Assembly: GCF_039539965.1 (NCBI RefSeq) | Contig: NZ_BAABED010000001.1 | Coordinates: 620,001 to 684,000 of the forward strand | Source: Arthrobacter methylotrophus | GTDB lineage: Bacteria; Actinomycetota; Actinomycetes; Actinomycetales; Micrococcaceae | DNA length: 64,000 nucleotides | Reading direction: 5' to 3' | In this document: positions 16,063 to 23,380 of the stretch, one piece after another | How the letters are laid out: the number at the start of each line of letters is the position of its first letter | Position numbering within the stretch: the stretch's first letter is position 1 | Position numbers and translations under genes: made by a program | Notes under the pieces: generated by a model | Seen by the model: the letters and a program-made list of their open reading frames with translations, nothing else | Told to the model about the DNA's origin: nothing | Database searches by the model: none

Positions 16063-16869
16063 GTGTCTGAGCAGGAGCTCGAGGTAACTGAGACTGAGCT
16101 GGATGGGTCCGCTGAAAGCACGGCGCACGCCACGGCTGACGCCGTGGAAGGGTCCGAGGTCGATTCTGCTGTGCCCGAAACTGCCGACGACGCCGACGGT
16201 GAGTCTGTCGAATCCGACGAGGCCGAGTCCGATGACGCGCTGGCTGCCGCTGCCGCCGTAGCGCCCGCCGACCCCGCTGAGGAGTTCAAGGCCAAGCTTC
16301 GCCGCCAGGAGGGTGACTGGTACGTCATCCACTCCTACGCCGGCTACGAAAACCGCGTCAAGGCCAACCTTGAGACCCGCATCCAGACCCTGGACATGGA
16401 AGATTACATCTTCGAAATCCAGGTGCCCATGGAGGAAGTGGTTGAGATCAAGAACGCCCAGCGCAAGATCATCAACCGCGTGCGGATTCCGGGTTACGTT
16501 CTCGTCCGCATGGACCTCACCGACGCGTCTTGGGGCGCCGTGCGCCACACTCCTGGTGTTACCGGCTTCGTGGGCAATGCCCACAACCCGGTCCCGCTGC
16601 GCCTCGACGAGGTCTTCTCCATGCTGGCTCCGATCTTCGAAGAGCAGCAGGCAGAGAAGGGCAAGCCGGTCAACAAGCAGCACCAGACGCCGGTGGACGT
16701 CGACTTCGAAGTTGGAGAGTCCGTCATTGTCAAGGAAGGTCCGTTCGAGACCCTTCCCGCCACGATCTCCGAGATCAAGGTGGAATCCCAGACCCTTGTT
16801 GTCCTCGTGTCGATCTTCGAACGCGAAACCCCGGTTACGCTCGCATTCAACCAGGTCACCAAAATCTAG
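16063..16869 (+). CDS. nusG: Transcription elongation/antitermination factor NusG
   Basis: NusG binds RNA polymerase through its NGN domain (about 85-190: [20 protein letters not shown] ... [14 protein letters not shown] ... TPGVTGFVG) and contacts Rho or ribosomal protein S10 through the C-terminal KOW domain ([24 protein letters not shown]). Here an acidic, Ser/Ala-rich extension of about 80 residues precedes the NGN domain. I chose GTG 16063, with GGAG 5 nt before it. The in-frame ATG at 16033 has no ribosome binding site. Confidence 0.95.
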   Translation: MSEQELEVTETELDGSAESTAHATADAVEGSEVDSAVPETADDADGESVESDEAESDDALAAAAAVAPADPAEEFKAKLRRQEGDWYVIHSYAGYENRVKANLETRIQTLDMEDYIFEIQVPMEEVVEIKNAQRKIINRVRIPGYVLVRMDLTDASWGAVRHTPGVTGFVGNAHNPVPLRLDEVFSMLAPIFEEQQAEKGKPVNKQHQTPVDVDFEVGESVIVKEGPFETLPATISEIKVESQTLVVLVSIFERETPVTLAFNQVTKI

Positions 16870-16998
16870 TTGTTCCCAGAATTTCGCTCCGCGGCTGCCC
16901 GCTTAGCAGCAACGGAGCGGTCGGTCGCCTTGCCATGGCGGCCACGAACCTGAGGCACGCTCCTGTGTCCTAGGAAGTTATTGAGAGAAGGACCTACA

Positions 16999-17427
16999 TT
17001 GGCTCCCAAGAAGAAGGTCACCGGCCTCATCAAGCTGCAGATCCAGGCAGGTGCCGCCAACCCGGCCCCGCCGATCGGTCCTGCGCTTGGCCAGCACGGT
17101 GTCAACATCATGGAATTCTGCAAGGCGTACAACGCTGCAACGGAAGCCCAGCGCGGAAACGTTATCCCGGTTGAAATCACGGTCTACGAAGACCGTTCCT
17201 TCACCTTCATCACCAAGACCCCGCCGGCTGCAGAGCTCATCAAGAAGGCTGCAGGCGTTGCTAAGGGTTCGGCCACGCCGCACACCGTCAAGGTTGCCAA
17301 GCTGACCCAGGCCCAGGTCAACGAGATTGCCACCACCAAGATGGAAGACCTCAACGCCACGAGCCTCGAGGGTGCTGCCAAGATCATTGCTGGCACCGCA
17401 CGCTCCATGGGTATCACCGTCGAATAG
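16999..17427 (+). CDS. rplK: 50S ribosomal protein L11
   Basis: This is the standard 142-residue L11. The proline-rich N-terminal domain ([34 protein letters not shown]) contacts elongation factors, and the C-terminal domain binds the GTPase-associated region of 23S rRNA. It starts with TTG at 16999, giving MAPKKKVTG, behind AGAAGGACC. Earlier in-frame codons would add residues without a ribosome binding site. It is followed by rplA in one operon ended by the terminator at 18381. Confidence 0.95.
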   Translation: MAPKKKVTGLIKLQIQAGAANPAPPIGPALGQHGVNIMEFCKAYNAATEAQRGNVIPVEITVYEDRSFTFITKTPPAAELIKKAAGVAKGSATPHTVKVAKLTQAQVNEIATTKMEDLNATSLEGAAKIIAGTARSMGITVE

Positions 17428-17647
17428 TCGAGGAATGAACGGACGGTGAGGGCTGAGGAACGAAGCACTCGCCGGAAGTGAGTCCCGGAGACTTTCGACA
17501 ATCAGATACAGTCGAGGGCTAACCACCTCCCGCCGGGCAACCGGCACCATTGAATTATTGAGATGTTGGGAATCCACGCCGGATCTCCAACTGTGGCAGG
17601 GCCCAGCGCGGTCCGCAGACCACAACTGCACAAGGAGAATAAGCAGC

Positions 17648-18355
17648 ATGGCAAAGCGCAGCAAAGCATATGAGGCAGCCGCAGCCAAGATCGAGGCAGA
17701 CAAGTTCTACGCCCCGTTCGAGGCCATCAAGCTCGCCAAGGACACCAACCCGTCCAAGTTCGACGCAACCGTTGAGGTCGCTTTCCGTTTGGGCGTTGAC
17801 CCGCGTAAGGCCGACCAGATGGTCCGCGGCACCGTCAACCTGCCGCACGGTACCGGTAAGACTGCCCGCGTCTTGGTTTTCGCTACGGGTGACAAGGCCG
17901 AAGCAGCAATCGCTGCAGGCGCCGATTTCGTTGGTTCCGATGACCTGATCGAAAAGATCGCAGCCGGTTGGACCGACTTCGACGCCGCCGTGGCAACCCC
18001 TGACCTCATGGGCAAGGTCGGCCGCCTCGGTAAGGTCCTCGGCCCGCGTAACCTCATGCCGAACCCGAAGACCGGCACCGTGACCGCAGACGTCACCAAG
18101 GCTGTCAACGACATCAAGGGTGGCAAGATCGACTTCCGCGTCGACAAGCACTCGAACCTGCACTTCATCATCGGCAAGGTTTCCTTCGACGAGCTGAAGC
18201 TGGCCGAGAACTATGCAGCCGCTTTGGAAGAGGTGCTTCGTTTGAAGCCGTCCGCTTCCAAAGGCCGTTACATCCAGAAGGCTACCGTCGCCACCACGTT
18301 CGGCCCGGGCATCTCCGTTGACCCGAACGTCACCAAGGTTCTCACCGAGGCGTAA
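17648..18355 (+). CDS. rplA: 50S ribosomal protein L1
   Basis: The 235-residue L1 forms the mobile stalk at the tRNA exit site and is a classic autoregulator of its operon. The signature [25 protein letters not shown] lies at about 121-145. AAGGAG precedes ATG 17648. The spacer after rplK is unusually long (220 bp); it may hold a regulatory structure, but I could not identify a specific L1 binding site in it. Confidence 0.95.
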   Translation: MAKRSKAYEAAAAKIEADKFYAPFEAIKLAKDTNPSKFDATVEVAFRLGVDPRKADQMVRGTVNLPHGTGKTARVLVFATGDKAEAAIAAGADFVGSDDLIEKIAAGWTDFDAAVATPDLMGKVGRLGKVLGPRNLMPNPKTGTVTADVTKAVNDIKGGKIDFRVDKHSNLHFIIGKVSFDELKLAENYAAALEEVLRLKPSASKGRYIQKATVATTFGPGISVDPNVTKVLTEA

Positions 18356-18380
18356 GCCTCAGGGCGCATCGACTCTGAAG

Positions 18381-18411
18381 GGACCGTCCGGCATGTGCCG
18401 GGCGGTCCTTT
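18381..18411 (+). terminator. Intrinsic terminator of the rplK-rplA operon
   Basis: A 13-bp stem with one wobble (GGACCGTCCGGCA / TGCCGGGCGGTCC) and a 2-nt apex is followed by TTTCGT. It lies 25 nt after the rplA stop. Confidence 0.85.
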
Positions 18412-18519
18412 CGTCGTAGCTGCGCCACTGTGGCAGGCAGGTACCTATCGTGCCTCGCCGGCGCTGATTAGGCTGGGGCATGACGTGCCGATGAGCAGGG
18501 ACACTCCGGCAGTCGCGCG

Positions 18520-18591
18520 CGTCATGACTTTAACGCCGAGGAAAACGAACATATGCTGGCCCTCAACGAACAGCTCGGCTTCCGAGCGGGG
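18520..18591 (+). pseudogene. Relic of a GNAT acetyltransferase C terminus
   Basis: In a frame with no upstream start codon, the DNA reads RHDFNAEENEHMLALNEQLG followed by FRAG. The pattern N-A-x-E-N-x-x-x-L-x-x-N-x-Q-L-G-F-x-x-A-G matches the end of the intact two-domain GNAT protein encoded immediately downstream (WNAPENRYLLTVNKQLGFTTAG). The piece looks like the tail left from a decayed or partly deleted tandem paralogue. It is too short for certainty. Confidence 0.45.
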
Positions 18592-18622
18592 GATAAGACG
18601 CCCAATGGCAAAAGAGGATCAA

Positions 18623-19756
18623 ATGACGAGCACCGTGGAGATCGGCCAACTCTGGATCCCGGATTCCCTCGACGCCGCTGACGCGAAGGACTTTCTGGCA
18701 GCCGTGGAAGTCAGTCGCAAGGTCCGGATGCAGATCTGGGGCAGCGATGATCTCGCTTACACGCCGTTGGAGAAATTACTCGAACTCGCCGATCCCTACG
18801 AACGCCAGGTCATTCTTGTGGCTCGGGTTGACGGCCGCATCGTCGGTACCGTCGATATCGCGCTGCCTCTTGCCGACAATATGGACCTGGCGGAATTCAC
18901 CCTCGACATCCTTCCCGAGTTTCAGCGCAGGGGTATCGGGCGCCAGCTTCTGGAAGCCGCCGAACATTTCGCCAAAAGCGAGGGCCGGACGATGATCATG
19001 GTGGACACCAACCACCCTGCCGCGTCCCTGCACGGCGGCACCGAGGGACAGCTAGTGCCGGGCAGCGGCCTTGGGTTCGTCCCCCTCGCCAGCCGCGAGG
19101 TGGACTTTGCCCGCCGTACGGGCTACACCCTCCAGCACATCGAGCAGTTCAGTTCCTGTGCCCTCCCGCTTGATTCGAAACTCGTCGCCGAGTTGGAGGC
19201 CGAAGCGGAAGACGCGAACGCCGGCCGCTACCGGGTCCACCACTGGACCGACCGATGCCCGCAACAGTGGCTTGAAGCCGTGGCAGCACTGGAAAACGCC
19301 GCCGGGGAAGTAGTGACTGAGGACAACGGGACGACGAGCGCAGAGCAGCAGCAGTTAGTGTTCGACGCCGGTGTGTTGCGTCAGGCGGAAGAAGCCGCCG
19401 TCGCGCAGGGGCGCCGAACGGTGGTCACCGCCGTCGAACATATTTCCAGCGGGCGCATCGTGGGTCTCACCACCATCGGCGTCCTCGCGCAGCGTCAGGA
19501 TGTCGTCTTCCAAGATGACACGATCGTGCTGCAGGAGCACCGGGGAAATAAGCTCGGACTCCTCATCAAGGTTGCCAATATGCAGCGACTCAGCGAGCAG
19601 TTCCCCGATGCCCGGGTGATCTACACCTGGAATGCCCCGGAAAACCGGTATTTGCTCACGGTGAATAAGCAATTGGGATTCACCACGGCCGGAGTGACGG
19701 GGCTGTGGCAGAAGGAGCTTCCGGACATGGGCCCGAAGGTTACTTCCTCCGAGTGA
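18623..19756 (+). CDS. Two-domain GNAT acetyltransferase
   Basis: This 377-residue protein holds two GNAT-like halves. The N-terminal domain has motif A PEFQRRGIGRQLLEAAEHFA (about 95-114). The C-terminal domain has QEHRGNKLGLLIKVANMQRL (about 306-325) and the terminal NAPENRYLLTVNKQLGF. The architecture resembles MshD and Eis-like tandem acetyltransferases, but the substrate is unknown. AGAGGA precedes ATG 18623; an ATG at 18605 is possible. It is inserted between the L11-L1 and L10-L12 operons. A relic of a paralogue lies just upstream. Confidence 0.8.
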   Translation: MTSTVEIGQLWIPDSLDAADAKDFLAAVEVSRKVRMQIWGSDDLAYTPLEKLLELADPYERQVILVARVDGRIVGTVDIALPLADNMDLAEFTLDILPEFQRRGIGRQLLEAAEHFAKSEGRTMIMVDTNHPAASLHGGTEGQLVPGSGLGFVPLASREVDFARRTGYTLQHIEQFSSCALPLDSKLVAELEAEAEDANAGRYRVHHWTDRCPQQWLEAVAALENAAGEVVTEDNGTTSAEQQQLVFDAGVLRQAEEAAVAQGRRTVVTAVEHISSGRIVGLTTIGVLAQRQDVVFQDDTIVLQEHRGNKLGLLIKVANMQRLSEQFPDARVIYTWNAPENRYLLTVNKQLGFTTAGVTGLWQKELPDMGPKVTSSE

Positions 19757-19767
19757 GGCCGCGCGAT

Positions 19768-19797
19768 TTGGCGATGCACTTCCGCGTCCCGTAAGCT
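19768..19797 (+). promoter_or_regulatory. Putative rplJ-rplL promoter
   Basis: TTGGCG (19768-19773) and TAAGCT (19792-19797) are 18 nt apart. A start near 19804 would give a 5' leader of about 255 nt before rplJ. Confidence 0.45.
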
Positions 19798-19803
19798 TGA
19801 ACT

Positions 19804-20058
19804 ACCAAAGACCGTCGGTTGATGGGAATCCACTCTTCTGGGCTCAGCTCAACTCTGCAGCTGCGCGCGGAAGAACCAAGTGGATTCCTTGACGAAGGAC
19901 CCTGACAAAGGGCGGCCGGCGCAGGTGAACGAAGCAAGTCTCCACGATCGTTGGATCGTGTCGAGCCAAGCCCCGTGCATCTGCGCGGGGCGTTTTTTAG
20001 TTGTAGCTCTTTTGAGTGGGGACCCGGAAAACCGGCTTTATTCCCCGGAAGGAGGGTT
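19804..20058 (+). ncRNA. L10-leader-type autoregulatory 5' UTR of rplJ
   Basis: The long leader contains an AGGTGAAC-like segment at 19922 that resembles the L10(L12)4-binding region, an inverted repeat CACGATCG-TTG-GATCGTG (19943-19960), and then an intrinsic terminator at 19970-19998. This order matches the L10 leader known in Gram-positive bacteria, where binding of the L10-L12 complex to nascent RNA reduces expression of its own genes. The identification rests on position and general layout, not on a covariance-model match. Confidence 0.6.
19970..19998 (+). terminator. Attenuator-type terminator inside the rplJ leader
   Basis: GCCCCGTGC and GCGCGGGGC form a 9-bp stem with one wobble and the loop ATCT, followed at once by GTTTTTT. 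It lies 60 nt ahead of the rplJ start, so it must be read through or prevented for rplJ-rplL expression. Confidence 0.8.
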
Positions 20059-20664
20059 ATGGCAACGCCTAGCAAGATCTCCGCAGTAGCTGAGATCACC
20101 AACGATTTCAAGGAATCGAACGCCGCTGTCCTGACCGAATACCGCGGGCTCTCTGTTGCACAGCTCAAGGAGCTGCGTGTTTCTCTCGGCCTGGACACCA
20201 AGTTCTCGGTCGTCAAGAACACCCTGACCGCCATTGCAGCCAAGGAAGCTGGTGTCGAAGCATTCGACGGTCAGCTCGCCGGCCCTACTGCAATTGCATT
20301 CATCAAGGGTGACGCGGTTGCTGCCGCCAAGAGCCTGACGGACTTTGCCAAGGCCCACAAGCAGCTGGTCATCAAGACCGGTTACTTCGAAGGCAAGGCA
20401 CTGAACGCAGCAGAGGTTGCCGCGCTGGCAGCCCTCGAGTCCCGTGAGCTGCAGCTCGCCAAGGTCGCAGGCATCCTCAAGGCACCTGCTGCCGCTGCTG
20501 CACGCATCATTGACGCTCTGCGCCTCAAGCTTGAAGAAGAGGGCGGCGCTGTAGCACCGGCCGCTGAAGAAGCACCGGCTGCCGAAGAGGCTCCCGCCGA
20601 GGCTGCTGCAGAAGAGGCTGCCGCTCCGGCTGAAGCCGCTGAAGCAGCAACCGAAGAGAACTAA
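20059..20664 (+). CDS. rplJ: 50S ribosomal protein L10
   Basis: L10 anchors the L12 dimers of the ribosomal stalk. The 201-residue protein has the usual rRNA-binding domain (KISAVAEITNDFKESNAAVLTEYRGLSVAQLKELR, KFSVVKNTL) and the helix that binds L12. It ends in an Ala/Glu/Pro tail (about 172-201) that is longer than in E. coli L10 (about 165 residues). GGAGGG lies just before ATG 20059. It is followed by rplL and is governed by the leader upstream. Confidence 0.95.
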   Translation: MATPSKISAVAEITNDFKESNAAVLTEYRGLSVAQLKELRVSLGLDTKFSVVKNTLTAIAAKEAGVEAFDGQLAGPTAIAFIKGDAVAAAKSLTDFAKAHKQLVIKTGYFEGKALNAAEVAALAALESRELQLAKVAGILKAPAAAAARIIDALRLKLEEEGGAVAPAAEEAPAAEEAPAEAAAEEAAAPAEAAEAATEEN

Positions 20665-20739
20665 GTTCTCACCCATCAAACTGCGGTGCAGTAACGGATT
20701 ATGTTCGTCGCGGCACCACCTAAAGGAAGGACGCCAAAC

Positions 20740-21117
20740 ATGGCGAAGCTCAGCAACGAAGAGCTCATTGAAGCTTTCAAGGAACTGACCATCATCGAGC
20801 TCTCCGAGTTCGTCAAGCTCTTCGAAGAGACCTTCGAAGTTACTGCTGCTGCTGTTGCAGTTGCAGGCCCGGCTGCGGGCGGCGCTGGCGAAGAGGTCGA
20901 AGAGAAGACTGAATTTGATGTCATCCTCGAAGGTGCCGGCGAGAAGAAGATCGCAGTGATCAAGGAAGTTCGCGCCATCACCTCCCTCGGCCTCAAGGAA
21001 GCCAAGGACCTGGTTGACAGCGCACCGAAGGCTGTCCTCGAAGGTGCAACCAAGGAAGCAGCAGAGAAGGCCAAGGAGCAGCTCGAAGCTGCTGGCGCCT
21101 CGGTTACTGTCAAGTAA
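20740..21117 (+). CDS. rplL: 50S ribosomal protein L7/L12
   Basis: This 125-residue stalk protein recruits and activates translational GTPases. It has the dimerising N-terminal domain (1-32), an Ala/Gly hinge ([15 protein letters not shown]) and the C-terminal factor-binding domain with [39 protein letters not shown] precedes ATG 20740. Its operon ends in the hairpin at 21148, with a large palindrome just behind that. Confidence 0.97.
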   Translation: MAKLSNEELIEAFKELTIIELSEFVKLFEETFEVTAAAVAVAGPAAGGAGEEVEEKTEFDVILEGAGEKKIAVIKEVRAITSLGLKEAKDLVDSAPKAVLEGATKEAAEKAKEQLEAAGASVTVK

Positions 21118-21147
21118 TTCGCGTTTTCCGGTAATTCACTTTACCCG

Positions 21148-21190
21148 GGAAGCCCCGTCCGGATTTGTCCGGGCGGGGCTTCCTGAATTT
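21148..21190 (+). terminator. Intrinsic terminator of rplJ-rplL
   Basis: A 16-bp stem (GGAAGCCCCGTCCGGA / TCCGGGCGGGGCTTCC, one wobble) with loop TTTG is followed by TGAATTT. Confidence 0.85.
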
Positions 21191-21192
21191 AA

Positions 21193-21258
21193 CCCAACTG
21201 ACTCGCAGTTGTTGTCGTTATAAGCCCTTATAACGACAACAACTGCGAGTCAGTTGGG
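21193..21258. repeat. Perfect palindrome with 32-bp arms
   Basis: The arm at 21193-21224 (CCCAACTGACTCGCAG, then TTGTTGTCGTTATAAG) is exactly complementary to 21227-21258, with only a 2-nt centre. It lies 10 nt after the rplL terminator and reaches into the convergent ybaK gene, whose last two codons and stop are part of the right arm. It could stop transcription from both sides but has no T tract and is much longer than needed. Confidence 0.95.
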
Positions 21259-21717
21259 GTCACTGATGTCGGCAACTACCGCATGCAGGGCGGCAGCCAA
21301 CTCATCAGCCTCCACGAAGGCGCTGAATCCGTGTTCGCCCGCACCCATGGAAATCCTGCGTCCGGTGATGCTGACATCCGCATAGACCGGCCAAGGCTTT
21401 GAACTTCCCAAGGGTGTGATGGTGCCGCGCTCATAGCCCGTGGCCTCGAGCGCTATAGCGGCAGACGGCATGGACAGCTTGTTGACGCCGAGGAGGGTGC
21501 GCAGCTTCGGCCAGGAAATCTGCCGGTCTCCGGGGATCAGAGCAAACAGGAAAGTTCCGTCCCGATGCTTGACCACCAAGGACTTCACAATGTCCGACGG
21601 CGTGATCCCCATAATGCAGGCAGCTTCCTCGAGGCTGCGTGCCGGTGCCCGCTTGACGAGATGGACTTCAAGCCCACGGGCGGCCGCGTCAGCGAGGAAT
21701 CGCTCAGTGCCCCGCAT
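21250..21717 (-). CDS. YbaK/EbsC-type aminoacyl-tRNA deacylase
   Basis: The 155-residue protein belongs to the YbaK/ProX editing family, which hydrolyses misacylated tRNA such as Cys-tRNA-Pro. The catalytic-type lysine is K45 in SDIVKSLVVK, and the conserved GSSKPWPVYADVSI and ISMGAGEHGFSAFV segments line the pocket. GAGGTG precedes ATG 21717. The final residues and stop codon come from the large palindrome at 21193-21258. It is convergent with rplL. The precise tRNA substrate is inferred from the family. Confidence 0.85.
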   Translation of the reverse strand: MRGTERFLADAAARGLEVHLVKRAPARSLEEAACIMGITPSDIVKSLVVKHRDGTFLFALIPGDRQISWPKLRTLLGVNKLSMPSAAIALEATGYERGTITPLGSSKPWPVYADVSITGRRISMGAGEHGFSAFVEADELAAALHAVVADISDPN

Positions 21718-21757
21718 TCACACCTCAATTCTGCTCGTAGCCATGCAGCCGTCGAAT

Positions 21758-22969
21758 CTAGTCGCGGTAGAGGAGCAGTGCTTCGCCTTGGCCGCCACCA
21801 CCACACAGGGCGACCGCCGCTTTGCCCTTCCCGCGCCGCTTCAGCTCGTGGGCTGCATGGAGGGCGAGCCGTGCTCCCGAAGCACCGATCGGATGTCCAA
21901 TCGCAATTGCTCCGCCGTGGATATTGCACTTCTCCAAGGGATAGTCCAATTCCTTCAAGGACTGCACCGCAACCGAACCGAAGGCTTCGTTGATCTCGAT
22001 GAAGTCCAGGTCGGCGGTTGTCCACCCTGCGCGGTCCAAAGCGTGGCGGATGGCGTTGGACGGCTGCGAATGCAGGCTGTTGTCAGGACCGGCTACTTGC
22101 CCTGGCTTACCAAGTACGGCAAGGTACTCAAGGCCGTTCTCCTCGGCAAAACGGCGGCTCGTGAGTACCAGTGCGGAGGCGCCGTCGGACAGGGGTGAGG
22201 AGTTGCCTGCCGTGATGGTTCCGTCAGTGGCAAAAGCGCCCTTCAAATGTGCCAGGGTTTCGAGCGTGGTCTGGGGACGGATGCCTTCGTCGCTTTTCAG
22301 CACCAAGGGTTCGCCTTTGCGCTGCTTGACACTGATAGGTGCGATCTCGGCGTCGAACACTCCTTGTTCGGTGGCCGCGGCCGCGCGCTCGTGCGAAGCG
22401 GCTGCCACTTCGTCCTGGGAACGGCGGTCGATGCCCAACGAGAGGTTCTTGATCTCCGTGGACAGGCCCATCGACTGCCCGTCAAAGGCGTCGGTGAGAC
22501 CGTCATGGGCAGCGACGTCGAGGGCTTGAATCGCCCCGTAGCTCCAGCCTTGCCGGGAGCCTGGGAGCAAGTGGGGTGCGCGGCTCATCGATTCCTGACC
22601 ACCGGCGACTACGACGGCGGCGTCCCCGCTGCGGATCATTCGCGCCGCATCGATCACGGCTGTCAGCCCGGAGAGGCAGACCTTGTTGATGGTCACCGCC
22701 GGGATGTTCCAGCCGATGCCGGCGGCGATGGCGCTCTGCCGGGCCGGGTTCTGGCCAGCACCCGCCTGCAGGACCTGGCCCATGATGACTGCATCCACTT
22801 TGTCAGCGCTGATTCCGCTCGCCGCGATGGCGCCTGATATGGCGTGTGAACCGAGCTCGACGGCGGTGAGCCCAGCTAGTTGACCGTTCAACCGTCCCTG
22901 TGGGGTGCGGATGGCGGAAAGGATGACAACGTCGTTGTTGTTGTCCCTTTTTTCTGAAGGGGTGCTCAT
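21758..22969 (-). CDS. Acetyl-CoA C-acetyltransferase (thiolase)
   Basis: The 403-residue enzyme has all thiolase landmarks: the acyl-accepting Cys98 in NKVCLSGLTAV, His359 in GGAIAIGHPIGASGAR and the general-acid Cys389 in CGGGGQGEA. It condenses or cleaves acetoacetyl-CoA or longer 3-ketoacyl-CoA. The length and motifs best fit a biosynthetic AtoB/PhaA-like enzyme, but a beta-oxidation role is possible. The start at 22969 follows GGAAGAGAG. An upstream extension of 49 codons would cross the putative operator and lacks family similarity. It sits between ybaK and rpoB, divergent from rpoB. Confidence 0.9.
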   Translation of the reverse strand: MSTPSEKRDNNNDVVILSAIRTPQGRLNGQLAGLTAVELGSHAISGAIAASGISADKVDAVIMGQVLQAGAGQNPARQSAIAAGIGWNIPAVTINKVCLSGLTAVIDAARMIRSGDAAVVVAGGQESMSRAPHLLPGSRQGWSYGAIQALDVAAHDGLTDAFDGQSMGLSTEIKNLSLGIDRRSQDEVAAASHERAAAATEQGVFDAEIAPISVKQRKGEPLVLKSDEGIRPQTTLETLAHLKGAFATDGTITAGNSSPLSDGASALVLTSRRFAEENGLEYLAVLGKPGQVAGPDNSLHSQPSNAIRHALDRAGWTTADLDFIEINEAFGSVAVQSLKELDYPLEKCNIHGGAIAIGHPIGASGARLALHAAHELKRRGKGKAAVALCGGGGQGEALLLYRD

Positions 22970-23043
22970 TTTCTCTCTTCCGATCAAGGATGGTGAGCCA
23001 AGGCTACCGTGGGGCCTATCACCTCTCCATTCAACAATCGAGA

Positions 23044-23074
23044 CCGGAACAACATTCCGTTCCGGGGGAGTATA
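23044..23074 (-). promoter_or_regulatory. Putative operator and -10 element of the thiolase gene
   Basis: On the minus strand TATACT (23074-23069) is a near-consensus -10 hexamer. Just downstream, CCGGAAC and GTTCCGG (23044-23050, 23059-23065) form a perfect inverted repeat with 8-nt spacing over the expected transcription start. A repressor bound there would block the promoter. No candidate regulator gene is adjacent. Confidence 0.4.
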
Positions 23075-23110
23075 GGTGCTGGCCCGCATTGGTGCCCGCG
23101 GCAACGGTGC

Positions 23111-23139
23111 TTGCATTCGGGCGAGATGTGGGGTAGACA
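23111..23139 (+). promoter_or_regulatory. Putative rpoBC promoter
   Basis: TTGCAT (23111-23116) and TAGACA (23134-23139) are 17 nt apart. This would start transcription near 23146 and leave a leader of about 235 nt. Confidence 0.45.
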
Positions 23140-23380
23140 GGTGGGTTGATTTGCCGTATTGTGGATATTTGCGTCTTCCCTGTTAACCTTCAGCCTTCAT
23201 ATAGCGGTGGGCTTTACCTCTCAGCTGCGTCATCGACGTGCCGTTTAGAACGAGCATGGTCTTGGCCGGCCGGGGTCCCGGGTCATATAGCGGAACCGGA
23301 AAGGTACACTGCGGATTCAATCTGCAGGGTGCAAGCGGGGGAGAACTGAAAACGCCTGAAGGTCTGTGGAAGGATCCCTC
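23140..23380 (+). other. rpoB 5' leader with two TCATATAGCGG elements
   Basis: No gene was found in this leader. TCATATAGCGG occurs at 23197-23207 and 23283-23293, 86 bp apart, and the same 11-mer lies upstream of rpoA at 57715. At the second copy, TTGGCC at 23262 with TATAGC at 23286 could form a weak second promoter. Confidence 0.5.

Noticed and set aside
18395..18622. 76-codon N-terminal extension of the two-domain GNAT protein
   Set aside because: It begins in the rplA terminator, is not GNAT-like in that frame, and a ribosome binding site precedes the ATG at 18623.
21758..23116. Longer thiolase beginning at 23116
   Set aside because: The extra 49 residues cross the presumed promoter and operator and precede a good ribosome binding site at the ATG at 22969.
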